A DNA stretch of 35,135 nucleotides from Sphingomonadaceae bacterium. GTDB lineage: Bacteria; Pseudomonadota; Alphaproteobacteria; Sphingomonadales; Sphingomonadaceae. The DNA lies in NCBI GenBank assembly GCA_019239915.1, contig JAFAZF010000082.1, positions 1-35,135 of the forward strand. The letters run 5' to 3'. The translations under genes and the position numbers were made by a program. A model generated the notes under the pieces. That model was not told where the DNA came from, did no database searches, and was given only the letters and a program-made list of their open reading frames with translations. The stretch's first letter is position 1, and each line of letters begins with the position of its first letter. Below are positions 18,985 to 28,289 of the stretch, piece by piece.

Positions 18985-19064
18985 CGGCCGCCTTCGGTGC
19001 CCGGCTCGACGGCGGACGGGACCGCGATGTCCGCGGCCGACACGGGCGTGGCAAGCTTTGTCAT
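18981..19064 (-). CDS. Possible 27-aa peptide convergent with kdpE
   Basis: A short frame starts at ATG 19064 with GAGGAG seven bases upstream and reads MTKLATPVSAADIAVPSAVE, then PGTEGGR. Its stop overlaps the kdpE stop. It has no membrane helix and no motif I recognise. The strong ribosome binding site is the only support, so it may be chance. Confidence 0.2.
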   Translation of the reverse strand: MTKLATPVSAADIAVPSAVEPGTEGGR

Positions 19065-19190
19065 CCTGTTCTCCTCGAGCGGCGCAGCGGCCGCGGAAGA
19101 AGTAAGTCGAAGAAAGCCCGGAGCGGACAGGGCCCACAGAGGGCAACGATCCGAGCGGGGCTGAGGCAAGCGCCACGCCTTGCCGAGCTT

Positions 19191-19597
19191 GTGCGTGGCG
19201 GCGCTGGCCTCGACGCTAAACTCGATTTGTCGGCCCCTGACACTGCCTCATACTCGGCCGAGTTGCCTACGAATGCTATCGAGCAAGCGAAGGCGGAGAT
19301 CGAGCGTCGCCGGGAACGAGCACAGCGCTTCCCGACGGCATTTTCTCAGATCCGGCTTGGTCGCTCTTGCTCGACCTCTTTGCCGCGGAAGCCGAGCGGC
19401 GCAGGGTTACAATCACGGACGCCTGCATCGCGACAGGGCTATCAATGACAAGCGCGCTCCGTCAGCTCAAATATCTTGAGGCACGCAATCTACTCGAGCG
19501 CCGGTCTGATCCTGAAGATGCGCGCCGATCCTTCGCCCGACTATCTCGCAACGCGCGAGAGAGAATGATCGCTGCGCTCGGTTCGTTCACGCGCTAG
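19191..19597 (+). pseudogene. Frameshifted MarR-like winged-helix regulator (C-terminal part)
   Basis: Two adjoining frames make one coherent sequence. The first ends in AKAEIERRRERAQRF; the second continues PDGIFSDPAWSLLLDLFAAE and then DACIATGLSMTSALRQLKYLE, ERRSDPEDARR and FARLSRNARE. This is the winged-helix region of a MarR-like protein common in sphingomonads. The join at about 19331 needs a one-base step back, so a base in the CCC run appears lost, by mutation or sequencing error. The segment before 19260 has no clear similarity and no good start, so the 5' part is also degraded. It sits at the tRNA-proximal end of the island. Confidence 0.6.
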
Positions 19598-19713
19598 CGC
19601 GCCAAGTAAGCACGGCTCACCAGATCAAAGCGGATGTGATCGCTGCGTGATTGCTAGAGTTCAAGATTACCGCAGATTTCCGGCTCGAATTGACCCTGAG
19701 GCATTGAAAAGTA

Positions 19714-19789
19714 TGGTGCCGCTTGCGTGACTCGAACACGCGACCCTCGCATTACGAATGCGATGCTCTACCGGCTGAGCTAAAGCGGC
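19714..19789 (-). tRNA. tRNA-Thr (anticodon CGT), CCA encoded
   Basis: On the minus strand the 76 bases fold as a full cloverleaf. The acceptor is GCCGCTT with AAGCGGC, the D arm is GCTC...GAGC, the anticodon stem is TCGCA/TGCGA with loop TTCGTAA (anticodon CGT, reading ACG), and the T arm is GCGTG-TTCGAGT-CACGC. The discriminator is A and CCA is encoded. Its 3' half is the attachment site used by the neighbouring island. Confidence 0.97.
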
Positions 19790-19946
19790 CCGGAGATGGG
19801 CGCGCCGATAGCAGCGGGCGCCGCTCGCGGCAAGCGCCGACGGTCGGCGCGAGCCGTGTCGCCTCCATGCGCTTTACCAAGCGTCAACCATGGTCTGGCA
19901 GAGTGGCGGTCGCGTGGCGCATTTCGCGCCCGCTCGAGGTGCGCGC

Positions 19947-21227
19947 ATGGATAGCTTGCGGTCGGTCGGCGACAGGGAAGACGATCTCGGCGAGGAGACG
20001 CCCGGCATCGAGGCGCCGCCCTCGATCGGCAGCGACGAGCGCCGCATGCAGGTGCGCGCCTATAATCATTGGGTGTCGCTGCTCGGCGGCCGCGCATACC
20101 CCTCGCTCGACGATCTCGATCCCGCCGGCATCCCCGACTTCGGTCCGCACGGCGTGCTGCTCGATTTCGGGCGCGATCCGGAGCGGCCTACGATCGCGTA
20201 TCTCGGCGCCGAGCTTGGCGACGAGTGCGGCCACGATCATGCCATCCGCGGCGTCGCCGACGTCCCCGCCGGCTCGCTGCTGTCGCGCCTCACCGATCAT
20301 TATGCCGAGATCCTCGCCAACCGCGCGCCGATCGGCTTCGAGGCCGAGTTCGTCAACCGGCGCGGCTTCAACACCCTCTATCGCGGCATCCTGATGCCCT
20401 TCTCCTCGGACGATGTGACGATCGACTTCATCTACGGCGTCATCAACTGGAAGGAGGTCGCCGACGAGGCGATCAGCGCCGGCATCGAGGCCGAGGTCCG
20501 CGAGGCGCTGGGCAGCCTCGCCGCCCCCGCCCTCACCTCCTGGGCCGATGGGCCGAGCCGCGTGCCGTTCGACGATGTGGTGCCCGACCGGCCAGTGCGC
20601 GATGCGACGGTCATGCCCTCGCCCGTTCGGCTGGCGGTCGAGGCCGGCCTGGCGGACCGCCTCGCCGCGGCGCGCGCGGGTGCGGAATGCGCTTGCCACG
20701 GCGCCGATCGCCCGGCGCTCAACCACGCGCTCGCGCTCGCCTACGAGTTCGCGATCGCGAGCGAAGCGCTCCCCGACGATCTCGCCGAGTTGGTCGCTGA
20801 GGCGGGAGTCGGCGGACACGAGGACGCGCCGATGCTCGCCGTCGCTGAACTCGTCTTCGGACCCGATTGCACGCCCCAGCTGCTCGGCGACTATGCCGCC
20901 GCGCTCGCCTACGGCCGCCGGCTCGAGCTCGCCCCGAGCGGCTTCGCAATGCTGCTCGACGAGAGCCCGAGCGGCTATGGCGCGCTCGCCGAGGCCTATC
21001 GCGCGGAGCATTCCGCGCCGGCCGCACCGCCGCCGACCGCGGCCGAGCTCGCGCGAGAGAAGCTGCGCACCGCCGCGCCGAGCGCACAGATCACGCTCCA
21101 AGGCGTCGACGACGAACTCGTCCTGCTGGTCGCGCGTCGCGAACCGGATGGCGGCTATGCGGTTGTCGCGACGCTCGCCGAAGATCGCACGCTGCTCGAT
21201 CGCGCCTTGCGTTCGCTGGCCGGCTAA
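19947..21227 (+). CDS. PAS-like domain protein linked to glutamate dehydrogenase
   Basis: The product is 426 aa from ATG 19947, which has GAGGTG six bases upstream; an earlier ATG at 19890 lacks a ribosome binding site. Residues about 30-185 resemble the PAS_5-type domain: YNHWVSLLGGRAYPSLDDLD, FGPHGVLLDF, PTIAYLGAELG, SLLSRLTDHYAEILANRAPIGFEAEF and LYRGILMPFSSD. This family occurs in alphaproteobacteria, often with sensory or regulatory function. The rest is Ala/Pro-rich and low-complexity, with no catalytic motif I recognise. It lies 152 bp upstream of the NAD-glutamate dehydrogenase gene in the same direction, so a link to nitrogen/carbon control is plausible but unproven. Confidence 0.7.
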   Translation: MDSLRSVGDREDDLGEETPGIEAPPSIGSDERRMQVRAYNHWVSLLGGRAYPSLDDLDPAGIPDFGPHGVLLDFGRDPERPTIAYLGAELGDECGHDHAIRGVADVPAGSLLSRLTDHYAEILANRAPIGFEAEFVNRRGFNTLYRGILMPFSSDDVTIDFIYGVINWKEVADEAISAGIEAEVREALGSLAAPALTSWADGPSRVPFDDVVPDRPVRDATVMPSPVRLAVEAGLADRLAAARAGAECACHGADRPALNHALALAYEFAIASEALPDDLAELVAEAGVGGHEDAPMLAVAELVFGPDCTPQLLGDYAAALAYGRRLELAPSGFAMLLDESPSGYGALAEAYRAEHSAPAAPPPTAAELAREKLRTAAPSAQITLQGVDDELVLLVARREPDGGYAVVATLAEDRTLLDRALRSLAG

Positions 21228-21379
21228 GCCCGCGCAGCCGCATTGCGACGACGTTACGCAGCGCGCACGCCCCCCTATTCGCCGCGCTAAGCACCTGATC
21301 CCGCGGGGTTGAGCCGCGGCGATGACGGGTCCATATCGGCGGCGCGCACGATGCCGCGCCGATCACCCGCAGGACGATC

Positions 21380-24300
21380 ATGCAGGCTGCCAGTACCCGT
21401 CAGCGCGCCGGCGCCGACGCCGCGTTCGTTTCCCGCCTCGCCGACATACTCGTCGCCGGCGCACTTCCCGGCGAACTCGACGGCTTTTCCCAGGATGACC
21501 GGCTGGAGGCGGCGCGGTTCGTCGCGGCCGCCGCCGGCGAGCGCGCCCCGGGAACCGCGATGGTCGCGCTCCAATCCCTCCGGGGCGAGGCCGGGCGGCG
21601 GCGAATGCGGCTCGCTGTCGTCAACGACGACATGCCGTTCCTCGTCGATTCGGTCGCGGGTGCGATCGCCGCGCGCGGGCTCGCGGTCTACCGGCTGCTC
21701 CACCCGATCCTCGCGGTCCGCCGCGATGCCGGAGGCGTCCTGACCGGCTTGCTGGATCCAACCGAGGCGGCCGGCGAACGCCGCGAATCCCTCCTCTATT
21801 TCGAGATCGAGCGCGCCGACGCGCGCACCCGCCGCGCCCTTGCCGCCGAGATCGAGGCGATCCTCGCCGACGTTCGCGTCGCCGTCGCTGACTGGCCGCG
21901 CATGCAGGCGGCGATGCGTGACGATGCCGACGCTCTGCCCGATGGCGAGGGCGCGGCGCTGCTGCGCTGGCTGCTCGACGGCAACATGACGCTGCTCGGC
22001 TGTGAGATCGAAGGCCGCGACGGCGTGCAGCGCGCGTCGCTCGGCATCCTGCGCAACCGCGGCGCGGCGCTCTGGTGCGAGGACGAACGCCGCGAGGCCC
22101 TGGCACGGTTCGCCGCGGGCGCGGAGGCGCCGCTGGTCCTCAAGGCCGACCGGATCGCGACCGTGCACCGCCGTGTGCCCATGGATCTCGTCGTGCTGCC
22201 GCACCGGACCGGCGATACGCTCGACCGCGTCACCATCTATTGCGGGCTGTGGACCTCGGCGGCGCTCGCGGCGAGGCCCGATCGCGTGCCGGTGCTGCGC
22301 GCGCGCCTCGGCGCGCTGCAGGAGAAATGGGGCTTCGCTCCCGCGAGCCACGCCGCCAAGGCGCTGCACCACGTCCTGTCCGATTTGCCCCACGATCTGC
22401 TCGTCGCCTTCCCCGGCACTACCCTGGAAGCCGTCGCGCTCACCGCCATGGGGCTGATCGACCGTCCCCGGCCGAAGCTGCTGCTCGCGCCCGGCACGCT
22501 CGGCCGCAAGCTCTTCGCATTCGTGTGGCTGCCGCGCGACGAGCTTACCACCGCGCGGCGGGTGCAGATCGGCACGATGCTGGAAGAGGCCTCGGCGGGC
22601 AGCGTCTCGAGCTGGTCGAGCGAGATCGGCGACGGCGAGCTCGCGATGCTGCGCTACACGCTCGATGTCGGCGCTGACATGCCCGCAATTGATGCCGGTG
22701 CGCTCGACCGGCGGCTCGAGCAGATGGTGCGCGGCTGGGCACCGGCGCTGGAGTCGGCTCTGGCCGAGCTCATCGGCCCGGCGCGCGCGACCCGGCTGAC
22801 GCTCACCTATGGTCACGCCTTCCCGCCGCAGTATCGCGCCCGCTACGACACGCTCGCCGCCGCGCAGGACGTGCTGCGGCTGGCAAGCCTCGGCGAGGAA
22901 CAGGCGCGCGCGGCGAGACTCTACCAGGCAGAGGGCGACGCCGCCGATCGCCTGCGCCTCAAAATTTACCGCGCCGATGCCATCGTGCCGCTGAGCGACG
23001 TCGTGCCCGTACTCGAGAATTTCGGCTTCCGCGTCATCGCCGAGATGCCGACTGCGCTCGGCGAAGATCTCGGCTACATTCACGAATTCGCGCTCGAGAC
23101 CAGCGACGCGCAGGGCCTGTTCGCGCGCGCCGCGGTGATCGAGGCGACGATCGCCGCCGTGCTCGAAGGGCGCGCCGAGAACGATGCGTTCAACGCGCTG
23201 CTCGTCTCGGTCGGGCTGGAGCCCCGTGCGCTCGTCCTGTTCCGCGCCTGGTTCCGGTATCTGCGGCAGACCGGCATGAGCTGCGGCCTCGCCACCGTCA
23301 CCGAGGCGTTGCGCCGCGCACCCGACGTCGCACGCGCGCTGATCGAGCTGTTCGACGCGCGGCTCGACCCCGTGCGCGCCAAGCGTGCGGAAGCGCTCGG
23401 GCAAAGCGCGCGCGACGCGATCGACGCCGGACTCCTCAAGGTGACCGCGATCGACGACGACCGCATCCTGCGCCGGCTGCGCGCGGTGATCGAAGCGATC
23501 CTGCGGACCAACGCGTTCGCACCCGCCGGCGTGGCGGCGCTCGCATTCAAGCTCGACAGCGCCGCCCTGCCCAACCTGCCCGCGCCGCGGCCGTGGCGCG
23601 AGATCTGGGTCTACAGTCCCCGCGTCGAAGGCATCCATCTGCGCGGCGGCCCGATCGCCCGCGGCGGCATCCGCTGGTCCGACCGGCGCGACGACTTCCG
23701 CACCGAGATCCTCGGGCTGATGAAGGCGCAGGTGGTCAAGAACGCGGTGATCGTGCCGACAGGCGCCAAGGGCGGCTTCTATCCCAAGACACTGCCGCTA
23801 CCCACCGCCGGCCGCGCCGCGTGGCTCGTCGAGGGCACCGAAAGCTACCGCATCTTCATCCGCGCGCTGCTCTCCGTCACGGACAACATCGTCGGCGACA
23901 AGATCGTCCATCCCGATCGCACGGTGGTCCATGATGGCGACGACCCTTACTTCGTCGTCGCCGCCGACAAGGGCACCGCGAGCTTCTCGGACATTGCGAA
24001 CGAGATCGCCACGACGCGCGATTTCTGGCTGGGCGACGCCTTCGCTTCGGGTGGATCGCAGGGCTACGACCACAAGGCGATGGGCATCACCGCGCGCGGC
24101 GCCTGGATCTCGGTCACCCGGCACTTCGCGGAGCTGGGAGTCGACCTGCAGAAGGATCCGGTCTCCGTCGTCGGCTGCGGCGACATGTCTGGCGATGTAT
24201 TCGGCAACGGCATGCTGCTTTCGAAGAGCCTCCGCCTGATCGCGGCCTTCGATCATCGCCACATCTTCCTCGACCCCGATCCCGACACGGCGAAGAGCTG

Positions 24301-26038
24301 GGTCGAGCGCAAGCGGCTGTTCGATCTGCCGACCTCCTCCTGGGCCGACTATGATCCCCAGCTGATCTCGACAGGCGGTGGCATCCATCCGCGCACGCAG
24401 AAGGAGATCCTTCTTTCCGGCGAGATACGCGCGTCACTTGGCATCCGAGCGGAGGCACTCGACCCCTCCGCACTTATAGCGGCAATCCTCAAGGCGCCGG
24501 TCGATCTGCTTTGGTTCGGCGGCATCGGCACCTATGTGAAGGGACCGGCCGAAAGCCACCTCGACGTCGGCGACCCTGCGAACGACGCCCATCGCATCAA
24601 CGGCGATCAGGTCGGCGCGCGCGTGATCGGCGAAGGCGCAAATCTCGGCGTGACGCAAGCGGGTCGTATCGCATACTCTCTCAAGGGCGGCCGCAGCAAC
24701 ACGGATTTCATAGACAATTCTGCCGGCGTCGATTGTTCGGACAACGAGGTCAACATCAAGATCCCGCTCAATCGCGAGATTGTGGAAGGCCGCCTCACTT
24801 TCGGCGAGCGCAACGCGCTGCTCGGCGAAATGACCGATGAGGTCGCCGCGCTCGTGCTTGAGGACAATCGCCTGCAGACGCTCGCGCTCTCCATCGCGGA
24901 ACGCGGTGGTGCGGGCGCGCTGCCGAGCCAGCTCCGCGTCGTCGAGATGCTCGAGGCATCGGGCCGCCTCGATCGCGAGGTCGAGGGACTGGGCAGCAAC
25001 GAGGCGCTGCTCCGCCGCGTCACCGATGCACAGGGCCTCACCCGTCCCGAGCTCGCGGTGATCCTCGCCCACGGTAAGCTCGCGCTACAGGAGGCTATCG
25101 AGAACGCCGCGCTGCCCGACGACCCGACGCTGCTGCCGATCCTCCACCAGGCCTTTCCACGCACGATGCTCGCGCGGCACGAAGCGGCGATCGACACGCA
25201 CCGGCTGCGCCGGCAGGTCATCGCCACCGAGATCGCCAACATCGTCGTCAATCGGCTCGGCCCGACGACGCCGTTCGAGCTCGCCGAGGAGGAAGGCGCC
25301 AGCCTCGCCCAGGTCGCCGCGGCCTATATCGTGGTCGAGCGGCTGTTTGAGCTCGGCGAGCTCTGGCGAACGATCGAGACGGCGCCGCTCGCCGAGCCCG
25401 ACCGGCTGTCGCTGCTGGATCGCACGGCCGGCGTCATCCGGCTGCACATGGCGGACCTGCTGCGCGCGCCGGAAGGCGATGCGGCGCCCGGCGAGGCGGT
25501 CGCGGCGCTGCGCGATGGCGTCACCGCGCTCGACGCCGCCGCCGAGCGGCTGCTGCGCGCCGAGGCCCGCGCCGAGGCCGCAAGCCTGCGTGGGCGGCTC
25601 GAGCAGACCAGCGCGCCGGGGTCGCTCGTCGACCGCATCGTGCGCCTCTATGAGCTCGATGGCGCGATCGGGACCGCATCGCTGAGCCGCCGGCTCGGCG
25701 TCGCCGAGGTCGAGACGACCGCTGCCTACACCCGGCTCGGCGAGGCGCTGGGCCTCGATTGGGCGAAGGCGGCGGCGCTCGGCCTCGCCTCATCGGATCC
25801 GTGGGAGCGGCTGCTCGCCGCCGGCCTCGCGCGCGACTTCGAGCAGCTGCGGCTCGATTTCCTCGCCCGCGTCGGCGGGAGAGATCCCGGCGCCGCCGTC
25901 GACGAGTGGCTGGAGGCGCAGCAGGCGCGCGTCGCGCAGTTCGTCGCGCTCGTAACACGTGCCCGCGCCAGCGCCGCGCCGACGGCCGCGATGCTCGCCC
26001 AGATCACCGCGCAGGCGCGGATATTGCTCGCGCGCTGA
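21380..26038 (+). CDS. gdhB: NAD-specific glutamate dehydrogenase, large (180-kDa) class
   Basis: This 1552-aa protein has the size of the large NAD-GDH class known from Streptomyces, Pseudomonas and Caulobacter. It has a long N-terminal regulatory region with ACT-like parts, then the central catalytic domain. That domain contains LRGGPIARGGIRWSDRRDDF, FRTEILGLMKAQ and VKNAVIVPTGAKGGF; the lysine of GAKGG is about residue 797. Later come the NAD-binding part (VVGCGDMSGDVFGNGML) and a helical C-terminal region. It oxidises glutamate to 2-oxoglutarate and ammonium for carbon use. The ATG at 21380 has a weak upstream GCAGGACG. The symbol is used loosely; gdhZ is also used for this class. Confidence 0.95.
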   Translation: MQAASTRQRAGADAAFVSRLADILVAGALPGELDGFSQDDRLEAARFVAAAAGERAPGTAMVALQSLRGEAGRRRMRLAVVNDDMPFLVDSVAGAIAARGLAVYRLLHPILAVRRDAGGVLTGLLDPTEAAGERRESLLYFEIERADARTRRALAAEIEAILADVRVAVADWPRMQAAMRDDADALPDGEGAALLRWLLDGNMTLLGCEIEGRDGVQRASLGILRNRGAALWCEDERREALARFAAGAEAPLVLKADRIATVHRRVPMDLVVLPHRTGDTLDRVTIYCGLWTSAALAARPDRVPVLRARLGALQEKWGFAPASHAAKALHHVLSDLPHDLLVAFPGTTLEAVALTAMGLIDRPRPKLLLAPGTLGRKLFAFVWLPRDELTTARRVQIGTMLEEASAGSVSSWSSEIGDGELAMLRYTLDVGADMPAIDAGALDRRLEQMVRGWAPALESALAELIGPARATRLTLTYGHAFPPQYRARYDTLAAAQDVLRLASLGEEQARAARLYQAEGDAADRLRLKIYRADAIVPLSDVVPVLENFGFRVIAEMPTALGEDLGYIHEFALETSDAQGLFARAAVIEATIAAVLEGRAENDAFNALLVSVGLEPRALVLFRAWFRYLRQTGMSCGLATVTEALRRAPDVARALIELFDARLDPVRAKRAEALGQSARDAIDAGLLKVTAIDDDRILRRLRAVIEAILRTNAFAPAGVAALAFKLDSAALPNLPAPRPWREIWVYSPRVEGIHLRGGPIARGGIRWSDRRDDFRTEILGLMKAQVVKNAVIVPTGAKGGFYPKTLPLPTAGRAAWLVEGTESYRIFIRALLSVTDNIVGDKIVHPDRTVVHDGDDPYFVVAADKGTASFSDIANEIATTRDFWLGDAFASGGSQGYDHKAMGITARGAWISVTRHFAELGVDLQKDPVSVVGCGDMSGDVFGNGMLLSKSLRLIAAFDHRHIFLDPDPDTAKSWVERKRLFDLPTSSWADYDPQLISTGGGIHPRTQKEILLSGEIRASLGIRAEALDPSALIAAILKAPVDLLWFGGIGTYVKGPAESHLDVGDPANDAHRINGDQVGARVIGEGANLGVTQAGRIAYSLKGGRSNTDFIDNSAGVDCSDNEVNIKIPLNREIVEGRLTFGERNALLGEMTDEVAALVLEDNRLQTLALSIAERGGAGALPSQLRVVEMLEASGRLDREVEGLGSNEALLRRVTDAQGLTRPELAVILAHGKLALQEAIENAALPDDPTLLPILHQAFPRTMLARHEAAIDTHRLRRQVIATEIANIVVNRLGPTTPFELAEEEGASLAQVAAAYIVVERLFELGELWRTIETAPLAEPDRLSLLDRTAGVIRLHMADLLRAPEGDAAPGEAVAALRDGVTALDAAAERLLRAEARAEAASLRGRLEQTSAPGSLVDRIVRLYELDGAIGTASLSRRLGVAEVETTAAYTRLGEALGLDWAKAAALGLASSDPWERLLAAGLARDFEQLRLDFLARVGGRDPGAAVDEWLEAQQARVAQFVALVTRARASAAPTAAMLAQITAQARILLAR

Positions 26039-26063
26039 CAGGCGCCGCGGCTAGGCAGATCGC

Positions 26064-26801
26064 ATGACTACGCCTGTCTTCGCCGTCGCCGCGCCGCTCG
26101 ACAGCGCCGCGCTCGCCGAGCGCTTCGCGATCGACGGCCGCATCCAGATCGACGGCTTCCTTCCCGAGGCCACCGCACAGGCGCTGCGCCGCGAGCTCGC
26201 CGCCAGTGCCGGCTGGCGCCATGTCGTCAACGGCGGCGCGAAGGTCTTCGAGACGGCGCGCGGCGAGTATGACGCGCTGCCCGCCGCCCACCGCGAGGCG
26301 ATCGACAGCGCCGTGCTCGCCGCCGCCGCGCAGGGCTTCCAATTCCGCTACGACGTCATCCGCGTGCCGGACAGCGCCGCCGAGCGCGCCGCTCGCGCCG
26401 ATCTGCTCGCCACGTTCGCGAGCTTCATGTCGGCGCCCGAAACGCTGCGGTGGGTCGCGTCGGTCACCGGCGCGGACGATCTCCGCATCGCCGACGCGCA
26501 GGCGACGCGCTACCGCGGCGGCGATTTCCTCACCCGCCACAACGACAAGGCAGAGGGCAAGAGCCGTCGTCTCGCCTATGTGCTCGGCCTCACGCCCGGC
26601 TGGAAGGCGGAGTGGGGCGGCCTGCTCCACTTCCAGGACGAGAGCGGCGCGAACGTCAGCCGCACGATCGTGCCGCGCTTCAACGCGCTCTCGCTGTTCA
26701 CCGTGCCGCAGCCGCATCATGTCAGCTACGTCGCGCCCTATGCGCCGGAGCCCCGCATCTCGATCACCGGCTGGCTCCGCACCGATCCGCCGATGCCTTG
26801 A
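26064..26801 (+). CDS. 2OG-Fe(II) oxygenase (prolyl-4-hydroxylase-like)
   Basis: The 245-aa product has the double-stranded beta-helix iron site H159-N-D161 in FLTRHNDKAEGK, the distal histidine H218 or H219 in PQPHHVSYV, and R231 in PEPRISITGWLR to bind 2-oxoglutarate. The segment WGGLLHF between them is typical of prolyl-hydroxylase-like proteins. It has no signal peptide. Substrate may be a protein side chain or free amino acid. It follows the glutamate dehydrogenase by 25 bp, so the two may share a transcript; glutamate dehydrogenase makes the cosubstrate 2-oxoglutarate, which is suggestive only. It converges on the TPR-sulfotransferase gene. Confidence 0.88.
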   Translation: MTTPVFAVAAPLDSAALAERFAIDGRIQIDGFLPEATAQALRRELAASAGWRHVVNGGAKVFETARGEYDALPAAHREAIDSAVLAAAAQGFQFRYDVIRVPDSAAERAARADLLATFASFMSAPETLRWVASVTGADDLRIADAQATRYRGGDFLTRHNDKAEGKSRRLAYVLGLTPGWKAEWGGLLHFQDESGANVSRTIVPRFNALSLFTVPQPHHVSYVAPYAPEPRISITGWLRTDPPMP

Positions 26802-26813
26802 GCGGGCCCCATG

Positions 26814-26843
26814 CCCGTTCGTCCCGAGCGAGGTCGAGGGACG
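26814..26843. repeat. Palindromic intergenic repeat, copy 1
   Basis: A 30-bp unit starts CCCGTT and contains a hairpin with CGTCCC (from 26819) pairing GGGACG (26838-26843) around a GAGCGAGGTCGA centre. It is an imperfect inverted partner of copy 2 at 26864-26893. Repeats with a GAGCGAAGTCGAG core are widespread between genes in sphingomonads, as I recall. Confidence 0.75.
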
Positions 26844-26863
26844 TGCCGCGAGCGATGCTTAAG

Positions 26864-26893
26864 CGTGTCTCGACTTCGCTCGACACGAACGGG
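26864..26893. repeat. Palindromic intergenic repeat, copy 2 (inverted)
   Basis: Read on the minus strand this is CCCGTT followed by the hairpin CGTGTC...GACACG around GAGCGAAGTCGA. Against copy 1 the stem differs by paired changes, so pairing is kept. The two copies together form a larger inverted structure in the convergent gap, a likely two-way terminator or BIME-like element. Confidence 0.75.
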
Positions 26894-26925
26894 AGGTTGG
26901 GGATCAGACCGATGGGCAACACGCG

Positions 26926-28278
26926 CTAGAGATCATAGCCCAGCCGCTCGACCCACGGCACGAGCAGCGGCATCATCGGCGCGAGCTGCGCCCGATAGCG
27001 CCGCCAGCGGCCGATCGAGCGGGCGTGGATCGCCTGGCCGACCTGCGCGTAGCTCGCCGATGCGATGTAACCGCGCGCGGCCGCGGTCGCGCGATGATCG
27101 AGCAGTTCCGGCCGCCACCGCAGGTCGAGGAATTCGAGCAGCGCCCGCAGCGCCGGCTGGGGCGCCTCGACCAGTCGCTCGTATCGGAGTTCGTGGACGG
27201 CGGCGAAGCCCGGCCGCCAAGCGGTCCAGCAGCGCAGCAGCAGATCGCACAGCACCGCCGTCGTGCCCACCTCGAGGAAGTTCGCCATCGCGGCGTTGAT
27301 CGCGAAGTTGGTAGTGTAGCAGCTGAGCGCGATATCGAGCGGATGGCGCGCGATGAAGATCAGCCGTGCGTCGGGAAACAGCCGCCGGATCAGCGGCAGC
27401 GAGGCGATGTGCAAGGGATGCTTGTCGATCACGCACGCGGCGGCGGGCGTGCCGGCAAGCGCCGCGTGTCGATCGAAATAGCGCGCGCGCAACGCCGCGA
27501 TCTCCTCATCGTCGAGCGTCATCAGGCGGTCGCCGACCTCCGCCTCGATCTCTTGCACGATAGGCAGCTCCTCGAGCATGGCGACATCGGGATGGCCCAT
27601 CAGGAAGGTGTCGAGCAGCGTCGTGCCCGAGCGCGGCAAACCGGTGAGGAACACCGGCGCCCGCTCGTCCATCGCCGGTAGCGGCGGTGCCACGAGGCTC
27701 GGAATAGCTGCAAGCCGCGCCTCGATCCGCTCACGATAGCGGCGAGCCTTGTCGTCGACCTGCGGGTCGAGCCGCGCCATCAACGCGTTCATCTCGCCGA
27801 ACGCCGCGAAGGCCGTGGCGCCGTCGCCGAGGCGATCAGCCAACTCGCCGATCAACTGCGCGCGCCGCGCCGGCTCGATCGCGAGCGGTGACGCCTCGGC
27901 CGCCGCCAGCGCCGCGCGATAATCGCCGGCGCGGCGCAGCCGATGCGCACGAAGCAGCGCGAGCGCCGCGTTCGGCACGCCCCTCGCCTCCGCCGCGTCG
28001 ATCAGCGCCCGCAGCGCATCCGCGCGCCCCGAATGCTCGTAGAGCAGCCCGAGGTAGAGATGTGCCGCGCCGTGGCGCGGATCGCGCTCCAGCGCGGCGC
28101 GGTAGGCCGCCTCCGCTTCGGCGAGCGCCAGCCGATCGGCATGGAGCAGCCCCTGCTCCACCCAGGGTTCCGCCGCATCCGGGAGCAGCGTCGCGATCCG
28201 CGCGAAGCGGTGGATCGCGACGTCGGGCTCGCCGGTCCGCTTCGCCTGCGCGGCCGCATCGTGGAGCGCGCGCAACAA
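26926..28278 (-). CDS. TPR-repeat sulfotransferase
   Basis: From TTG 28278 (GGGAGG three to six bases upstream, a second TTG at 28275) the product is about 450 aa. The N-terminal half is a TPR-like helical array (for example ALAEAEAAYRAALERDPRHG and AAHLYLGLLYEHSGRADAL). The C-terminal half is a sulfotransferase with the PAPS loop VFLTGLPRSGTTLLDTFLMG and the 3'-phosphate site IFIARHPLDIALSCY. Bacterial TPR-sulfotransferases resemble protein-tyrosine sulfotransferases, but substrates are mostly unknown. The frame is open up to a TTG at 28365, overlapping the preceding 74-aa TPR frame. A one-base shift would join the two into one protein of about 520 aa, so the real N-terminus is uncertain. 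Confidence 0.85.
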   Translation of the reverse strand: MLRALHDAAAQAKRTGEPDVAIHRFARIATLLPDAAEPWVEQGLLHADRLALAEAEAAYRAALERDPRHGAAHLYLGLLYEHSGRADALRALIDAAEARGVPNAALALLRAHRLRRAGDYRAALAAAEASPLAIEPARRAQLIGELADRLGDGATAFAAFGEMNALMARLDPQVDDKARRYRERIEARLAAIPSLVAPPLPAMDERAPVFLTGLPRSGTTLLDTFLMGHPDVAMLEELPIVQEIEAEVGDRLMTLDDEEIAALRARYFDRHAALAGTPAAACVIDKHPLHIASLPLIRRLFPDARLIFIARHPLDIALSCYTTNFAINAAMANFLEVGTTAVLCDLLLRCWTAWRPGFAAVHELRYERLVEAPQPALRALLEFLDLRWRPELLDHRATAAARGYIASASYAQVGQAIHARSIGRWRRYRAQLAPMMPLLVPWVERLGYDL

Positions 28279-28289
28279 TGCCTCCCGCG

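Noticed and set aside
21287-23638. A 783-codon open frame on the minus strand inside the glutamate dehydrogenase gene
   Set aside because: It is the antisense shadow of a clear 1552-aa gene in GC-rich DNA; its translation is low-complexity Arg/Ala/Asp-rich with no domain pattern.
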